NCBI RefSeq assembly: GCF_902706195.1 | Contig: NZ_CACSJO010000003.1 | Span: forward strand, 186,001 to 250,000 | Length of the DNA: 64,000 nt | Reading direction: 5' to 3' | Origin: Novosphingobium sp. 18050 | GTDB taxonomy: Bacteria; Pseudomonadota; Alphaproteobacteria; Sphingomonadales; Sphingomonadaceae | In this document: piece after piece, positions 36,471 through 44,744 of the stretch | How the letters are laid out: each line of letters starts with the position of its first letter | Position numbering within the stretch: position 1 is the first letter of the stretch | Notes under the pieces: generated by a model | Told to the model about the DNA's origin: nothing | Databases searched by the model: none | The model's input: only the letters and a program-made list of their open reading frames with translations | Program-made: the position numbers and the translations under genes

Positions 36471-37307
36471 ATGGCTTATGTAACCACCACCGACGGCGTA
36501 GAAATCTTCTACAAGGACTGGGGCCCAAAGGACGCCCAGCCCATCGTTTTCCACCATGGCTGGCCGCTGTCGTCGGACGACTGGGATTCGCAAATGCTGT
36601 TCTTTCTTGCAAAGGGCTACCGCGTCGTTGCGCATGATCGCCGGGGCCACGGCCGTTCGTCGCAGGTGAGCGATGGCCATGACATGGACCACTATGCCGC
36701 CGATGCCGCGGCCGTGATGGAGCACCTCGACATCAGGAATGCTGTCCACATCGGTCACTCGACCGGCGGCGGCGAAGTTGCCCGCTACGTCGCGCAGTAT
36801 GGCATTCCGCAGGGCCGGGTCGCCAAGGCGGTGCTGGTCAGCGCCGTCCCGCCGATCATGCTCCAGACCGAGCGCTATCCGGGCGGACTACCCATCGCGG
36901 TGTTCGACGGCCTTCGCGCCGCGCTTGCGGCCAACCGCGCGGAGTTCTTCCGAGACCTCGCCGCCGGCGCGTTCTACGGCTTCAACCGCGAGGGCGCGAA
37001 GGTCATCCCCGCCGTCATCGACAACTGGTGGCGCCAGGGCATGATGGGCAGCGCCAAGGCCCATTACGAGGGCATCAAGGCCTTCTCCGAGACCGACCAG
37101 ACCGACGACCTGCAAGCGATCACCGTCCCCGTGCTCGTCCTTCAGGGAGATGACGACCAGATCGTCCCTTACAAGAACGCCGCCGAGTTGCAGGCCGAGA
37201 TCCTGCCCGACGCTACGCTCAAAATCTACCCCGGCTTCTCGCACGGGATGCTGACCGTGGACGCCGAAGTTATCAATCCCGACCTGCTCGCCTTCGTGCA
37301 GGCCTGA
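36471..37307 (+). CDS. Chloroperoxidase-like alpha/beta hydrolase
   Basis: A 278-residue alpha/beta hydrolase of the non-haem (cofactor-free) chloroperoxidase/arylesterase group. The oxyanion region is FHHGWPLSSDDWD, the nucleophile Ser lies in GHSTGGGEVARY, the Asp in GDDDQIVPY and the His in GFSHGML. These enzymes hydrolyse esters and can form peracids, supporting haloperoxidase activity in vitro. It lies 96 bp after the YcaC-like gene with no copy of the shared element in between, so it is likely in the same operon. Confidence 0.9.
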   Translation: MAYVTTTDGVEIFYKDWGPKDAQPIVFHHGWPLSSDDWDSQMLFFLAKGYRVVAHDRRGHGRSSQVSDGHDMDHYAADAAAVMEHLDIRNAVHIGHSTGGGEVARYVAQYGIPQGRVAKAVLVSAVPPIMLQTERYPGGLPIAVFDGLRAALAANRAEFFRDLAAGAFYGFNREGAKVIPAVIDNWWRQGMMGSAKAHYEGIKAFSETDQTDDLQAITVPVLVLQGDDDQIVPYKNAAELQAEILPDATLKIYPGFSHGMLTVDAEVINPDLLAFVQA

Positions 37308-37335
37308 CGCAGGCAGAACGCCGAGGAGACAAGAC

Positions 37336-37611
37336 ATGAAACCTTACCTTATCTCGCTTGCCGCCGGGCTTTTGGTAGGCGTCGTCTACAGCTTCCTCGG
37401 CGTTCGTTCGCCTGCCCCGCCGATGATCGCATTGATCGGCCTGCTGGGCATCCTGCTGGGCGAACAGGTGGTGCCGCTGGCCAAAAAGGCCTTTGCTGGC
37501 ACCGAGGACGTCGCCCACTTCGTCCAGACCGACTGCCGCCAGCATGTGCTGGGCCGCCTGCCGGGTGACAAGTTCCCCTGCCGCGCCGCCGCCGACAAGG
37601 CCGAGGCGTGA
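37336..37611 (+). CDS. XapX domain-containing small membrane protein
   Basis: A 91-residue protein with two N-terminal membrane spans (LISLAAGLLVGVVYSFLGV and MIALIGLLGILLGE) that fit the XapX/DUF1427 domain. That domain was first noted beside xanthosine phosphorylase but has no proven role. A short Cys-containing tail follows (two Cys). Its stop overlaps the GTG of the amidohydrolase gene, so the two are coupled. XapX proteins recur next to amidohydrolases and YcaC-like hydrolases in other proteobacteria, from general knowledge. Confidence 0.8.
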   Translation: MKPYLISLAAGLLVGVVYSFLGVRSPAPPMIALIGLLGILLGEQVVPLAKKAFAGTEDVAHFVQTDCRQHVLGRLPGDKFPCRAAADKAEA

Positions 37612-39548
37612 TTACCCGCCGCCAGACCATCGCCGGAGCGGCGGCCTCCTCGCTGCTGCCCGCCATGCTTTCTGCTCAGACGACCCGATCAAAGGATAGC
37701 CCAATGACCGACACGATCATCATCAACGCCAAGATCACCACGCTGGACCGCGAGAACCCGCAGGCCGAAGCCGTGGCGATCCGGGACGGCAAGTTCCTGG
37801 CCGTCGGCAGCGAACAGGAGGTGCGCGCCGCAGCGCCCGAGGCCACTGTGATCGACGCGAAAGGCCACCGCCTGATCCCCGGCCTGATCGACAGCCACAT
37901 GCACATCATTCGCGGCGGCCTGAACTTCAACATGGAGCTGCGCTGGGACGGCGTGACCAGCCTGTCCGAAGCGATGGCGATGCTGAAGGCCCAGGTCGAC
38001 AAGACCCCCGCCCCGCAGTGGGTGCGCGTGGTCGGCGGCTTTACCGAACACCAGTTCGCCGAAAAGCGCCTGCCCACGATCGCCGAACTGAACGCGGTGG
38101 CGCCCGATACCCCGGTGTTCATCCTGCACCTTTACGACCGCGCGCTGCTCAACGCGGCGGCGCTGCGGGTGGTGGGCTATACCAAGGACACGCCCAACCC
38201 GCCCGGCGGTGAAATCGTGCGCGATGCCCAAGGCAACCCCACCGGCCTGCTGCTGGCCCAGCCCAACGCGACGATCCTCTATTCGACGCTGGCGAAGGGG
38301 CCGAAACTGCCGCCCGAATACCAGATCAACTCGACCCGCCACTTCATGCGCGAAGTCAACGCGCTGGGCGTCACCGGCGTGATCGACGCGGGCGGCGGCT
38401 TCCAGAACTACCCCGACGATTACGAGATCATCGAGAAGCTGCACGCCGACGATCAGCTGACGGTGCGCATCAGCTACAACCTGTTCACCCAGAAGCCGAA
38501 GGAAGAACTGGCCGATTTCCAGGGCTGGGTGAAGCAGGTGAAGCCCGGCCAAGGCGACGATACCTACCGCCACAACGGCGCGGGCGAGATGCTGGTCTAT
38601 TCCGCCGCCGACTTCGAGGATTTCCGCGTAGAGCGCCCCGACATGGCGCCCAGCATGGAAGGAGATCTCGAACCCGTCATCCGCCTGCTGGCAGAGCACC
38701 GCTGGCCCTGGCGCCTCCACGCCACCTATGACGAAACGATCGGCCGCGCACTCGACGTCTACGAGAAGGTCAACCGCGACATCCCGCTCCAGGGCATCAA
38801 CTGGTTCTTCGACCATGCCGAGACGATCAGCGACCGCAACATAGACCGCATCGCGGCGCTGGGCGGCGGCATCGCCGTGCAGCACCGCATGGCCTATCAG
38901 GGAGAAGACTTCGTGGCTCGCTACGGCGCCAAGGCAGCAGAGCGCACCCCGCCGATCGCAAAGATGCTGGCCGCCGGCATCCCGGTGGGCGGCGGCACCG
39001 ACGCCACCCGCGTCGCCAGCTACAACCCCTGGGTCTCGCTGTCCTGGCTGGTGAGCGGGCGCACCGTGGGCGGCCTGCGCCTGTACCCCAACGCCAACCG
39101 CGTCAGCCGCGAAAAGGCGCTGGCGATGTGGACGCACGAGAACACCTGGTTCTCCAGCGAGGTGGGCAAGAAGGGCCAGATCAAGGCCGGTCAGCTTGCC
39201 GACCTCGCGCTGCTCTCGGATGATTTCTTCGCCGTGCCCGAGAACGAGATCGTCCACATCCGCGCGATCCTGACGATCCTGGGCGGCAAGGTGGTCCACG
39301 GCGACGGCGACTTCCGCCCGCTCGCCCCCGAGCTTCCCCGCCCGATGCCGGACTGGTCGCCGGTCGCCACGTTCGGCGGCTATTACCAGACGCCCGAAGC
39401 GAAGGAAAAGCTGGCCTCTGCCTGCGGCTGCGCCAGCAGCTGCGGCGTCCACGGCCACGACCACGCGGCCGCGCTGGGCGCCAATGTGCCGGCAGCGGAT
39501 GTCCAGACCTTCTGGGGATCGCTGGGCTGCGGCTGCTGGGCGGTTTGA
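37608..39548 (+). CDS. Tat-exported YtcJ-like amidohydrolase with Cys/His-rich tail
   Basis: A 646-residue amidohydrolase of the Amidohydro_3 group. A Tat-type leader (MITRRQTIAGAAASSLLP) suggests export as a folded metalloenzyme. The metal motif is DSHMHII; further ligands lie in FFDHAETI and GGGTDATRV. The last 45 residues are unusual for the family: ACGCASSCGVHGHDH and a terminal GCGCWAV, a Cys/His-rich tail that could bind metal. The GTG start overlaps the XapX stop (GTGA). Substrate unknown. Confidence 0.86.
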   Translation: MITRRQTIAGAAASSLLPAMLSAQTTRSKDSPMTDTIIINAKITTLDRENPQAEAVAIRDGKFLAVGSEQEVRAAAPEATVIDAKGHRLIPGLIDSHMHIIRGGLNFNMELRWDGVTSLSEAMAMLKAQVDKTPAPQWVRVVGGFTEHQFAEKRLPTIAELNAVAPDTPVFILHLYDRALLNAAALRVVGYTKDTPNPPGGEIVRDAQGNPTGLLLAQPNATILYSTLAKGPKLPPEYQINSTRHFMREVNALGVTGVIDAGGGFQNYPDDYEIIEKLHADDQLTVRISYNLFTQKPKEELADFQGWVKQVKPGQGDDTYRHNGAGEMLVYSAADFEDFRVERPDMAPSMEGDLEPVIRLLAEHRWPWRLHATYDETIGRALDVYEKVNRDIPLQGINWFFDHAETISDRNIDRIAALGGGIAVQHRMAYQGEDFVARYGAKAAERTPPIAKMLAAGIPVGGGTDATRVASYNPWVSLSWLVSGRTVGGLRLYPNANRVSREKALAMWTHENTWFSSEVGKKGQIKAGQLADLALLSDDFFAVPENEIVHIRAILTILGGKVVHGDGDFRPLAPELPRPMPDWSPVATFGGYYQTPEAKEKLASACGCASSCGVHGHDHAAALGANVPAADVQTFWGSLGCGCWAV

Positions 39549-39556
39549 ACCTGTAC

Positions 39557-39580
39557 GGCCCCTCCCGATGGGGAGGGGCC
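39557..39580. terminator. Hairpin after the amidohydrolase operon
   Basis: GGCCCCTCCC (39557-39566) pairs perfectly with GGGAGGGGCC (39571-39580) around GATG, 9 bp after the stop. No T-run follows; it ends the first transcription unit before the next copy of the shared element. Confidence 0.65.
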
Positions 39581-39601
39581 ACATCGCCACTATTCAATAA
39601 T

Positions 39602-39631
39602 ATCGAACGTTTCAGTCTAGATTATTCGGAT
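39602..39631 (+). promoter_or_regulatory. Shared cluster element, copy B
   Basis: ATCGAAC, ten bases, then AGATTATTCGGAT, 83 bp before the secreted glyoxalase-fold gene. It matches copy C (42413) at 11 of 13 positions in the second block and keeps the ten-base gap. Confidence 0.6.
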
Positions 39632-39713
39632 CGATAGATTTTCGAGTGCCCCCTACACGGGTCTCGCACCATCGACCGAGCGGCACTGCCCCTCTCCCAT
39701 CGGAGCCACAGAC

Positions 39714-40607
39714 ATGAAGACCTTCACCCTGATGATCGCGGCCGCCATGGTGGTCGCGGGCCCTGCAGTCACGCCCGCGTACGCCGCCACCACGGCCGAC
39801 TATGCCGTCGGCGCGCAGTACGACACCACCCACGTCTACGTGCCGCAGGACCAGTTCGACACGTTCGTCGCCAGCTTCGTCGCCACGTTCGGCGGCACCA
39901 CCAGCAAGCAGGGCGAATTCCAGGTCACGCCCACCCCCAGCCTCACCAAGTCGCAGCTCGTGCTCACCCCTTCGGGCACGATCTCGGTGTTCGGCTTCAA
40001 GACCTCGATCCCCTACCCCTTCGGCGATGAGCGCACCGGCTATCTGACGACCGATCTCGACGCTGCGGTGAAGTCCGCCGTTTCACACGGCGCAGTGCGC
40101 CGGCTGGAAAGCTTCCCCGATCCCATCGGCCGCGATTCGGTGATCCAGTGGCCGGGCGGCGTCAACATGCAGCTCTACTGGCACACCGCGAAGCCCAGTT
40201 ACGCCCCGCTAACCACCGTGCCCGAGAACCGCATCTACCTGACCGCAGACGCCGCGCCCGCGTTCCTCAAGAGCTGGACCGACTTCGCCCACGCAAAGGT
40301 CGTGGCCGACGACAAGGCCGCTTCGGGCGCCGAGATCGGTGAGCCGGGCAAGACCATCCGCCGCGTTTCGCTGGACAGCGGCTACGGCAGGATGGTGGTC
40401 TACGTCTCGGACGGCCAGCTCCCCTGGCCCTACGGACGCGACATGACCGGCTATGAAGTGACAGACCTTGCCGCCACGCTTGCCAAGGCCAGCGCAGCGG
40501 GCGTGGAAACGCTGGTCGCGCCGTTCGCTGTCGGACAGCGCCAAAGCGCGATCGTGCGCTTCCCCGGCGGTTACATCGCCGAAATCCACTCTGGTAAGGT
40601 GGGCTGA
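39714..40607 (+). CDS. Secreted glyoxalase/VOC-fold protein
   Basis: A 297-residue protein with a signal peptide (about 1-24, ending PAYA) and two VOC-type beta-alpha-beta modules (about 30-165 and 175-297). The second module ends in AIVRFPGGYIAEIHSG, typical of glyoxalase-like repeats, and the first in DSVIQWPGGVNMQLYW. The pattern of internal duplication is clear, but a full metal-binding set is not. Being exported is unusual for the fold. It heads the second unit of the cluster, followed by DoxX and porin genes. Confidence 0.75.
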   Translation: MKTFTLMIAAAMVVAGPAVTPAYAATTADYAVGAQYDTTHVYVPQDQFDTFVASFVATFGGTTSKQGEFQVTPTPSLTKSQLVLTPSGTISVFGFKTSIPYPFGDERTGYLTTDLDAAVKSAVSHGAVRRLESFPDPIGRDSVIQWPGGVNMQLYWHTAKPSYAPLTTVPENRIYLTADAAPAFLKSWTDFAHAKVVADDKAASGAEIGEPGKTIRRVSLDSGYGRMVVYVSDGQLPWPYGRDMTGYEVTDLAATLAKASAAGVETLVAPFAVGQRQSAIVRFPGGYIAEIHSGKVG

Positions 40608-40610
40608 GCC

Positions 40611-41036
40611 ATGGGCACCGATACCCCCCGCTTCGTGATATCGGTGCTGAACTTCGCGCCGACGGGTTTCCTCGCCCGCCTCCTGCTGGTGGGCGCGTAT
40701 CTCGTCGGCGGCGTGACCAAGCTGGCAGACTGGCCCTCCGCATTGGCCGAACAGGCGCACTTCGGGCTGACCCCGCCCGCGCTCTGGGCCGGGCTGACGA
40801 TCGCGGTGGAACTGATAGGCCCGGCTCTGATCCTGACAGGCCGGCTGGTCTGGCTGGGCGCCGGGATGCTGGGCGTGTTCACGTTCCTCGCCGCGCTGAC
40901 CGCCAACGCCTTCTGGGCCATGCCAGCAGGTGCGGAGCGCTTCGCCGCGACCAACGCGTTCTTCGAGCACATGGGCCTGATCGGCGGATTCGTCCTCGCT
41001 GCGATCCTGAGCTACCGGGCCAAGCAAAGTGGCTGA
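40611..41036 (+). CDS. DoxX family membrane protein
   Basis: A 141-residue inner-membrane protein with four predicted spans, starting with the DoxX-type LARLLLVGAYLVGGVTKLAD. DoxX-like proteins often accompany redox or sulfur-metabolism genes but have no single proven role. It begins 3 bp after the glyoxalase-fold gene and overlaps the next gene by 8 bp, so it is in the same transcript. Confidence 0.85.
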   Translation: MGTDTPRFVISVLNFAPTGFLARLLLVGAYLVGGVTKLADWPSALAEQAHFGLTPPALWAGLTIAVELIGPALILTGRLVWLGAGMLGVFTFLAALTANAFWAMPAGAERFAATNAFFEHMGLIGGFVLAAILSYRAKQSG

Positions 41037-42399
41037 CGGTGCAACCAAGGTAGCGCTGGCGCTCGCCCTTGCGGTTTACCTGCCCACCGCCTCCCACGCG
41101 CAAACCACCGAGGCATGGCAGGCCCCCACGCTCACCATCACCCGCTACGACGAAAACTGGTCCGACCTCGCCGAAGCGGATGAGCGCGCCGACCACTGGA
41201 CCGGCCCGTTCAAGTACATCCCCCTAGGTGATGATGCCTGGCTCTCGACCGGCCTGGAACTGCGCGCCCGCAGCGAGAACTACGATGACAACCTTTGGGG
41301 CGGCGCCGATGCCCCCAACGACGGCTACGTCTGGCTACGCGCCATGCCCTATGCAGACCTCCACGTCGGCAACCTGCGCGCCTTCGTGCAGCCGATCGCG
41401 GCGACCTCGATCGGCGTTGCGCCTTCCCCCGGCCCGGTGGACGAAACCGGCATCGACCTGCTGCAAGGATTCGTGGAAGCCGATCTCGGCCCCGTTACCC
41501 TACGCGGCGGCCGGCAGATGCTTTCGCTCGGCACCGAGCGTCTGATCGGCACCCGCTACGGCCCGAACGTTCCGCTCGCGTTCGACGGACTGCGCGCCGA
41601 TGTCTCGTTAGGTGACGCCAGGGTCAGCTTGCTGGCGGTCCGCCCGGTGCAGCCCGGCAAGGGCGATTTCGACGACCGCACCTCGCCTGACAAGGCCTTA
41701 TGGGGCGCCTATGCCGCCCTGCCGCAGCTGGACCTCTACTACCTCGGCTACCGCAATGACGCCGCCCGCTGGGCCGCCCGCACCGGCGCGGAAACCCGCC
41801 ACAGCCTGGGCGCACGCTGGCACGGCGTCCGCGAAAACTGGCACTGGAACGTCGAGGGCGTGGTCCAGTTCGGCCACTTCGCAGGCGGCCAAATTCGCGC
41901 CTGGACACTGGGCACGGAACTGGGCCGCGCCTTCCCGGACACCCCACTGGCACCGGATTTCACCCTGCGCACCAACGTGGTGAGCGGCGACACCAACCGC
42001 TCCGACAACCGCCTCGGCACCTTCAACGCCCTGTTTCCCAAGGGAAAGTACTTCGGCGAACTCTCGCCGGTCGGCCCCTACAACATGATCAACGTGAACC
42101 CATCGGTCGGCCTGCAACTGGCCCCCGCCGTCTCCGCCAGCATCGGCGCCGCAGCGTTCTGGCGCTACTCCCGCGCCGACGGCATCTACGACATCCCCGG
42201 CAACCTGATCCGGGATGTAGGAGACAGCCACGCCCGTTTCATCGGCAAGGAAGTGGAAACCACCGTGGCCTGGCAGGCCAGCGCCGAACTCGAACTCTCG
42301 GCCTCGATCTCCGCCTTCGCGCCGGGCGCCTTCATCCGCGAAACCGGCAGCGGCAAAACGATCCACATGCTCGGCCTGGAAAGCAATTTCCGCTTCTGA
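41029..42399 (+). CDS. Alginate-export-family outer-membrane porin
   Basis: A 456-residue outer-membrane beta-barrel of the alginate_exp (AlgE-like) family. A signal peptide spans about 1-24 (LPTASHAQ). Barrel strands include the GLELRARSENYDDN region, the GGRQMLSLGTERLIGTRYGP signature, and a C-terminal strand ending in Phe (GLESNFRF). Despite the name, most members are general porins; no alginate genes are here. A GTG start at 41029 overlaps the doxX-like gene, indicating coupling. It probably admits the substrate of the exported hydrolases. Confidence 0.86.
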   Translation: MADGATKVALALALAVYLPTASHAQTTEAWQAPTLTITRYDENWSDLAEADERADHWTGPFKYIPLGDDAWLSTGLELRARSENYDDNLWGGADAPNDGYVWLRAMPYADLHVGNLRAFVQPIAATSIGVAPSPGPVDETGIDLLQGFVEADLGPVTLRGGRQMLSLGTERLIGTRYGPNVPLAFDGLRADVSLGDARVSLLAVRPVQPGKGDFDDRTSPDKALWGAYAALPQLDLYYLGYRNDAARWAARTGAETRHSLGARWHGVRENWHWNVEGVVQFGHFAGGQIRAWTLGTELGRAFPDTPLAPDFTLRTNVVSGDTNRSDNRLGTFNALFPKGKYFGELSPVGPYNMINVNPSVGLQLAPAVSASIGAAAFWRYSRADGIYDIPGNLIRDVGDSHARFIGKEVETTVAWQASAELELSASISAFAPGAFIRETGSGKTIHMLGLESNFRF

Positions 42400-42412
42400 A
42401 CTTTTCAGTTTC

Positions 42413-42442
42413 ATCGAACGAATGGAGTGATCTTATTCGGAT
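42413..42442 (+). promoter_or_regulatory. Shared cluster element, copy C
   Basis: ATCGAAC, ten bases, then ATCTTATTCGGAT, 56 bp before the DUF1275 gene. It is the copy closest to consensus and lies just after the porin stop, so it marks a separate promoter for the last gene of the cluster. Confidence 0.6.
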
Positions 42443-42497
42443 ATTCGGGAACGCAATGCCCCATTAAGCCAGCGTCATAGCCCATTCGGAGACCGTC

Positions 42498-43187
42498 ATG
42501 ACCCCCACCTCATCCACCACACTGCCCCGGCTACTACTGCTGCTGTCCGCCACCACCGGTCTTGTCGATGCCGCGTCGGTGCTGGGGCTGGGCAAGGTCT
42601 TCACCGCGAACATGACCGGAAATGTCGTATTCCTGGGCTTCGCGGCCGCCGGGACGCCGGGCTTCAAGGTCATCCCCGCCGTCCTCGCGCTGTTGTCTTT
42701 CATGGTCGGGGCCTGGGGCGCGGGGCACCTTGCCCGGCGCCATGTCGAGCGTCCGCTGCGCCGCTGGCTGCTGTGGGCCGCGCTGATCGAGGGCGGGCTG
42801 CTGTGGATCGCCGCTCTGATCGCGCTCAAGATCGACGTCGCCTCGCAGGCGCCGGAACTGGCCGTTCTCACGGTAATCGCGCTGACCGGCTTTGCGATGG
42901 GCCTGCGCAATGCGACCGTGCGCCAGCTCAAGGTGCCCGACCTCACGACGACCGTGCTGACCCTCACCATCACCGGTATCGCCGCCGATCGCGCCGACGG
43001 GAAATCTCCCAACCTCGTCCGCCGCTTCGGTGCGGTGCTGTCAATCTTCGCCGGAGCCATGATCGGCGCGTTGCTGCTACGCCACGGCGGCCTGTCCCTG
43101 CCGCTGGCGCTGGCCGGAACCGTGGTGCTGGGCGCAACCCTCATCTTCAACCGCGACCCTGCCTCGGCCCTCCCGCACCGGCCGTAA
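42498..43187 (+). CDS. YoaK-like DUF1275 membrane protein
   Basis: A 229-residue integral membrane protein of the DUF1275 (YoaK) family with six predicted spans. The N-terminal TGLVDAASVLGLGKVFTANM and FAMGLRNATVRQLKVPDLTT segments are family hallmarks. The function is unknown. It has its own copy of the shared upstream element, so it is likely coregulated with the hydrolase and porin genes. Confidence 0.88.
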   Translation: MTPTSSTTLPRLLLLLSATTGLVDAASVLGLGKVFTANMTGNVVFLGFAAAGTPGFKVIPAVLALLSFMVGAWGAGHLARRHVERPLRRWLLWAALIEGGLLWIAALIALKIDVASQAPELAVLTVIALTGFAMGLRNATVRQLKVPDLTTTVLTLTITGIAADRADGKSPNLVRRFGAVLSIFAGAMIGALLLRHGGLSLPLALAGTVVLGATLIFNRDPASALPHRP

Positions 43188-43464
43188 GGCGCGCGCCGCA
43201 GCGGCAATCGAGGAGCGTTTAACGACCCTGACCCTGCGTGAGCAAAGGGTGATGGGCCGCGTGACGCACAGGCTGATGCCTCGGCCCGGATAACGGGCGC
43301 CTCGACTGGCCGCGCTTTTGCTGCGGCCATGGAACCTTGGCGCCTTCCGCGCACTAAACACACTCATACATTCGTATCGTTCAGCCTCGCGCCTGCACTC
43401 GATAGCGCGGCGCCTGTCTGGCGAAGACCGGGCGTGCTCACGTGGGCAGCAAGGAGGAGTGACG

Positions 43465-44742
43465 ATGAGGGACCAGTCGGATGCAGTCGCCGGATCGCGT
43501 GCCCAGGGCGCGATTCTCGAACGCTTCCGCCGGACACGGGACCTCAGCCGCGATCTCGTCCAGGGGTTGAACGAGGCAGACATGACGGTGCAGTCGATGC
43601 CCGACGCCTCGCCCGCCAAGTGGCATCTGGCGCATACGACCTGGTTCTTCGAAACGTTCCTGCTGCGCGATCAAGTGTCCGGCTATCGCCTGTTCGACGA
43701 GCGCTGGCCGTTCCTGTTCAACAGCTATTACGAGGCCGAGGGCGCACGCATGGCCCGTCCCGAGCGCGGTCTGCTGACTCGCCCGACAGTAGCCGAAATG
43801 CTGGCTTATCGCGAACATGTGGACGAGGCCATGACCGCCGCGCTGCCGCGCCTGATGGAGCGGCACAGCGACCTCGTCGAACTGGGCATCCAGCACGAGC
43901 AGCAGCACCAGGAATTGCTGCTGACCGACATCAAGCACCTGTTCTCGCGCAATCCGCTCGGCCCGGCTGCCTACGCCGCCGCCGGTGACGGCGCTGCGGG
44001 CGCGGACGTCCCGCTGCGCTGGATCACGGGCGCCGAAGGGCTGACCGAAATCGGCAGCAACGCAGAAGGCTTCGCTTTCGACAACGAATTGCCGCGCCAT
44101 CCTTCCTGGCTTGCGCCCCATGCGCTGGCCAACCGGCCGGTAACCAATGGCGAATGGATCGAATTCATCGCCGACCAAGGCTATGCCACGGCCTCGCTCT
44201 GGCTGTCGGACGGCTGGGACTGGGTGCGGCGTGAAGGCATTGCCGCCCCGCTCTACTGGCGCGGGCAGGACGGCGCGTGGGAGCATTTCACGCTTACCGG
44301 CTGGCAGCCGCTCGATCCCCGCGCGCCCGTAACCCACATCTCGTTCTACGAAGCCGACGCTTTCGCGACATGGGCCGGTGCCCGCCTGCCGACCGAGCAG
44401 GAATGGGAAGCCGCCGCGCAGTTTCGCAATCCGCTGAGCGGAGTCCAACTGGACCGGGCCGAGGGCATCACACCGCGGGCCGAGAGCAAGGATGGCGCCT
44501 TCGCCTCGCTGTTCGGCAACGTGTGGGAATGGACCGGCTCGGCTTATCGGCCCTGGCCCGGCTATCGCCCGGCGGCGGGCGCAGTGGGCGAATACAACGG
44601 CAAGTTCATGTCCGGCCAGTTCGTCCTCAAGGGTGGCAGCTGCGCCACTCCGCGCGGTCATGTCCGCGCCTCGTACCGGAATTTCTTCCATCCTCACCAG
44701 CGTTGGCAGTTCACCGGCCTACGCCTTGCAAGGAGCCTATAG
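43465..44742 (+). CDS. egtB: Ergothioneine sulfoxide synthase EgtB
   Basis: A 425-residue non-haem iron enzyme that couples a thiol donor to N-alpha-trimethylhistidine. The DinB-like N-terminal domain carries the iron ligands WHLAHTTWFFE and HEQQHQE (HX3HXE, about H144, H148, E150). The C-terminal FGE-sulfatase-type domain (about 190-425) ends in the GNVWEWTGSAYRPWPGY and KGGSCATP regions. A strong AAGGAGGAG site precedes ATG 43465. It is followed after 2 bp by egtD, giving a compact two-gene operon. Confidence 0.94.
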   Translation: MRDQSDAVAGSRAQGAILERFRRTRDLSRDLVQGLNEADMTVQSMPDASPAKWHLAHTTWFFETFLLRDQVSGYRLFDERWPFLFNSYYEAEGARMARPERGLLTRPTVAEMLAYREHVDEAMTAALPRLMERHSDLVELGIQHEQQHQELLLTDIKHLFSRNPLGPAAYAAAGDGAAGADVPLRWITGAEGLTEIGSNAEGFAFDNELPRHPSWLAPHALANRPVTNGEWIEFIADQGYATASLWLSDGWDWVRREGIAAPLYWRGQDGAWEHFTLTGWQPLDPRAPVTHISFYEADAFATWAGARLPTEQEWEAAAQFRNPLSGVQLDRAEGITPRAESKDGAFASLFGNVWEWTGSAYRPWPGYRPAAGAVGEYNGKFMSGQFVLKGGSCATPRGHVRASYRNFFHPHQRWQFTGLRLARSL

Positions 44743-44744
44743 GC

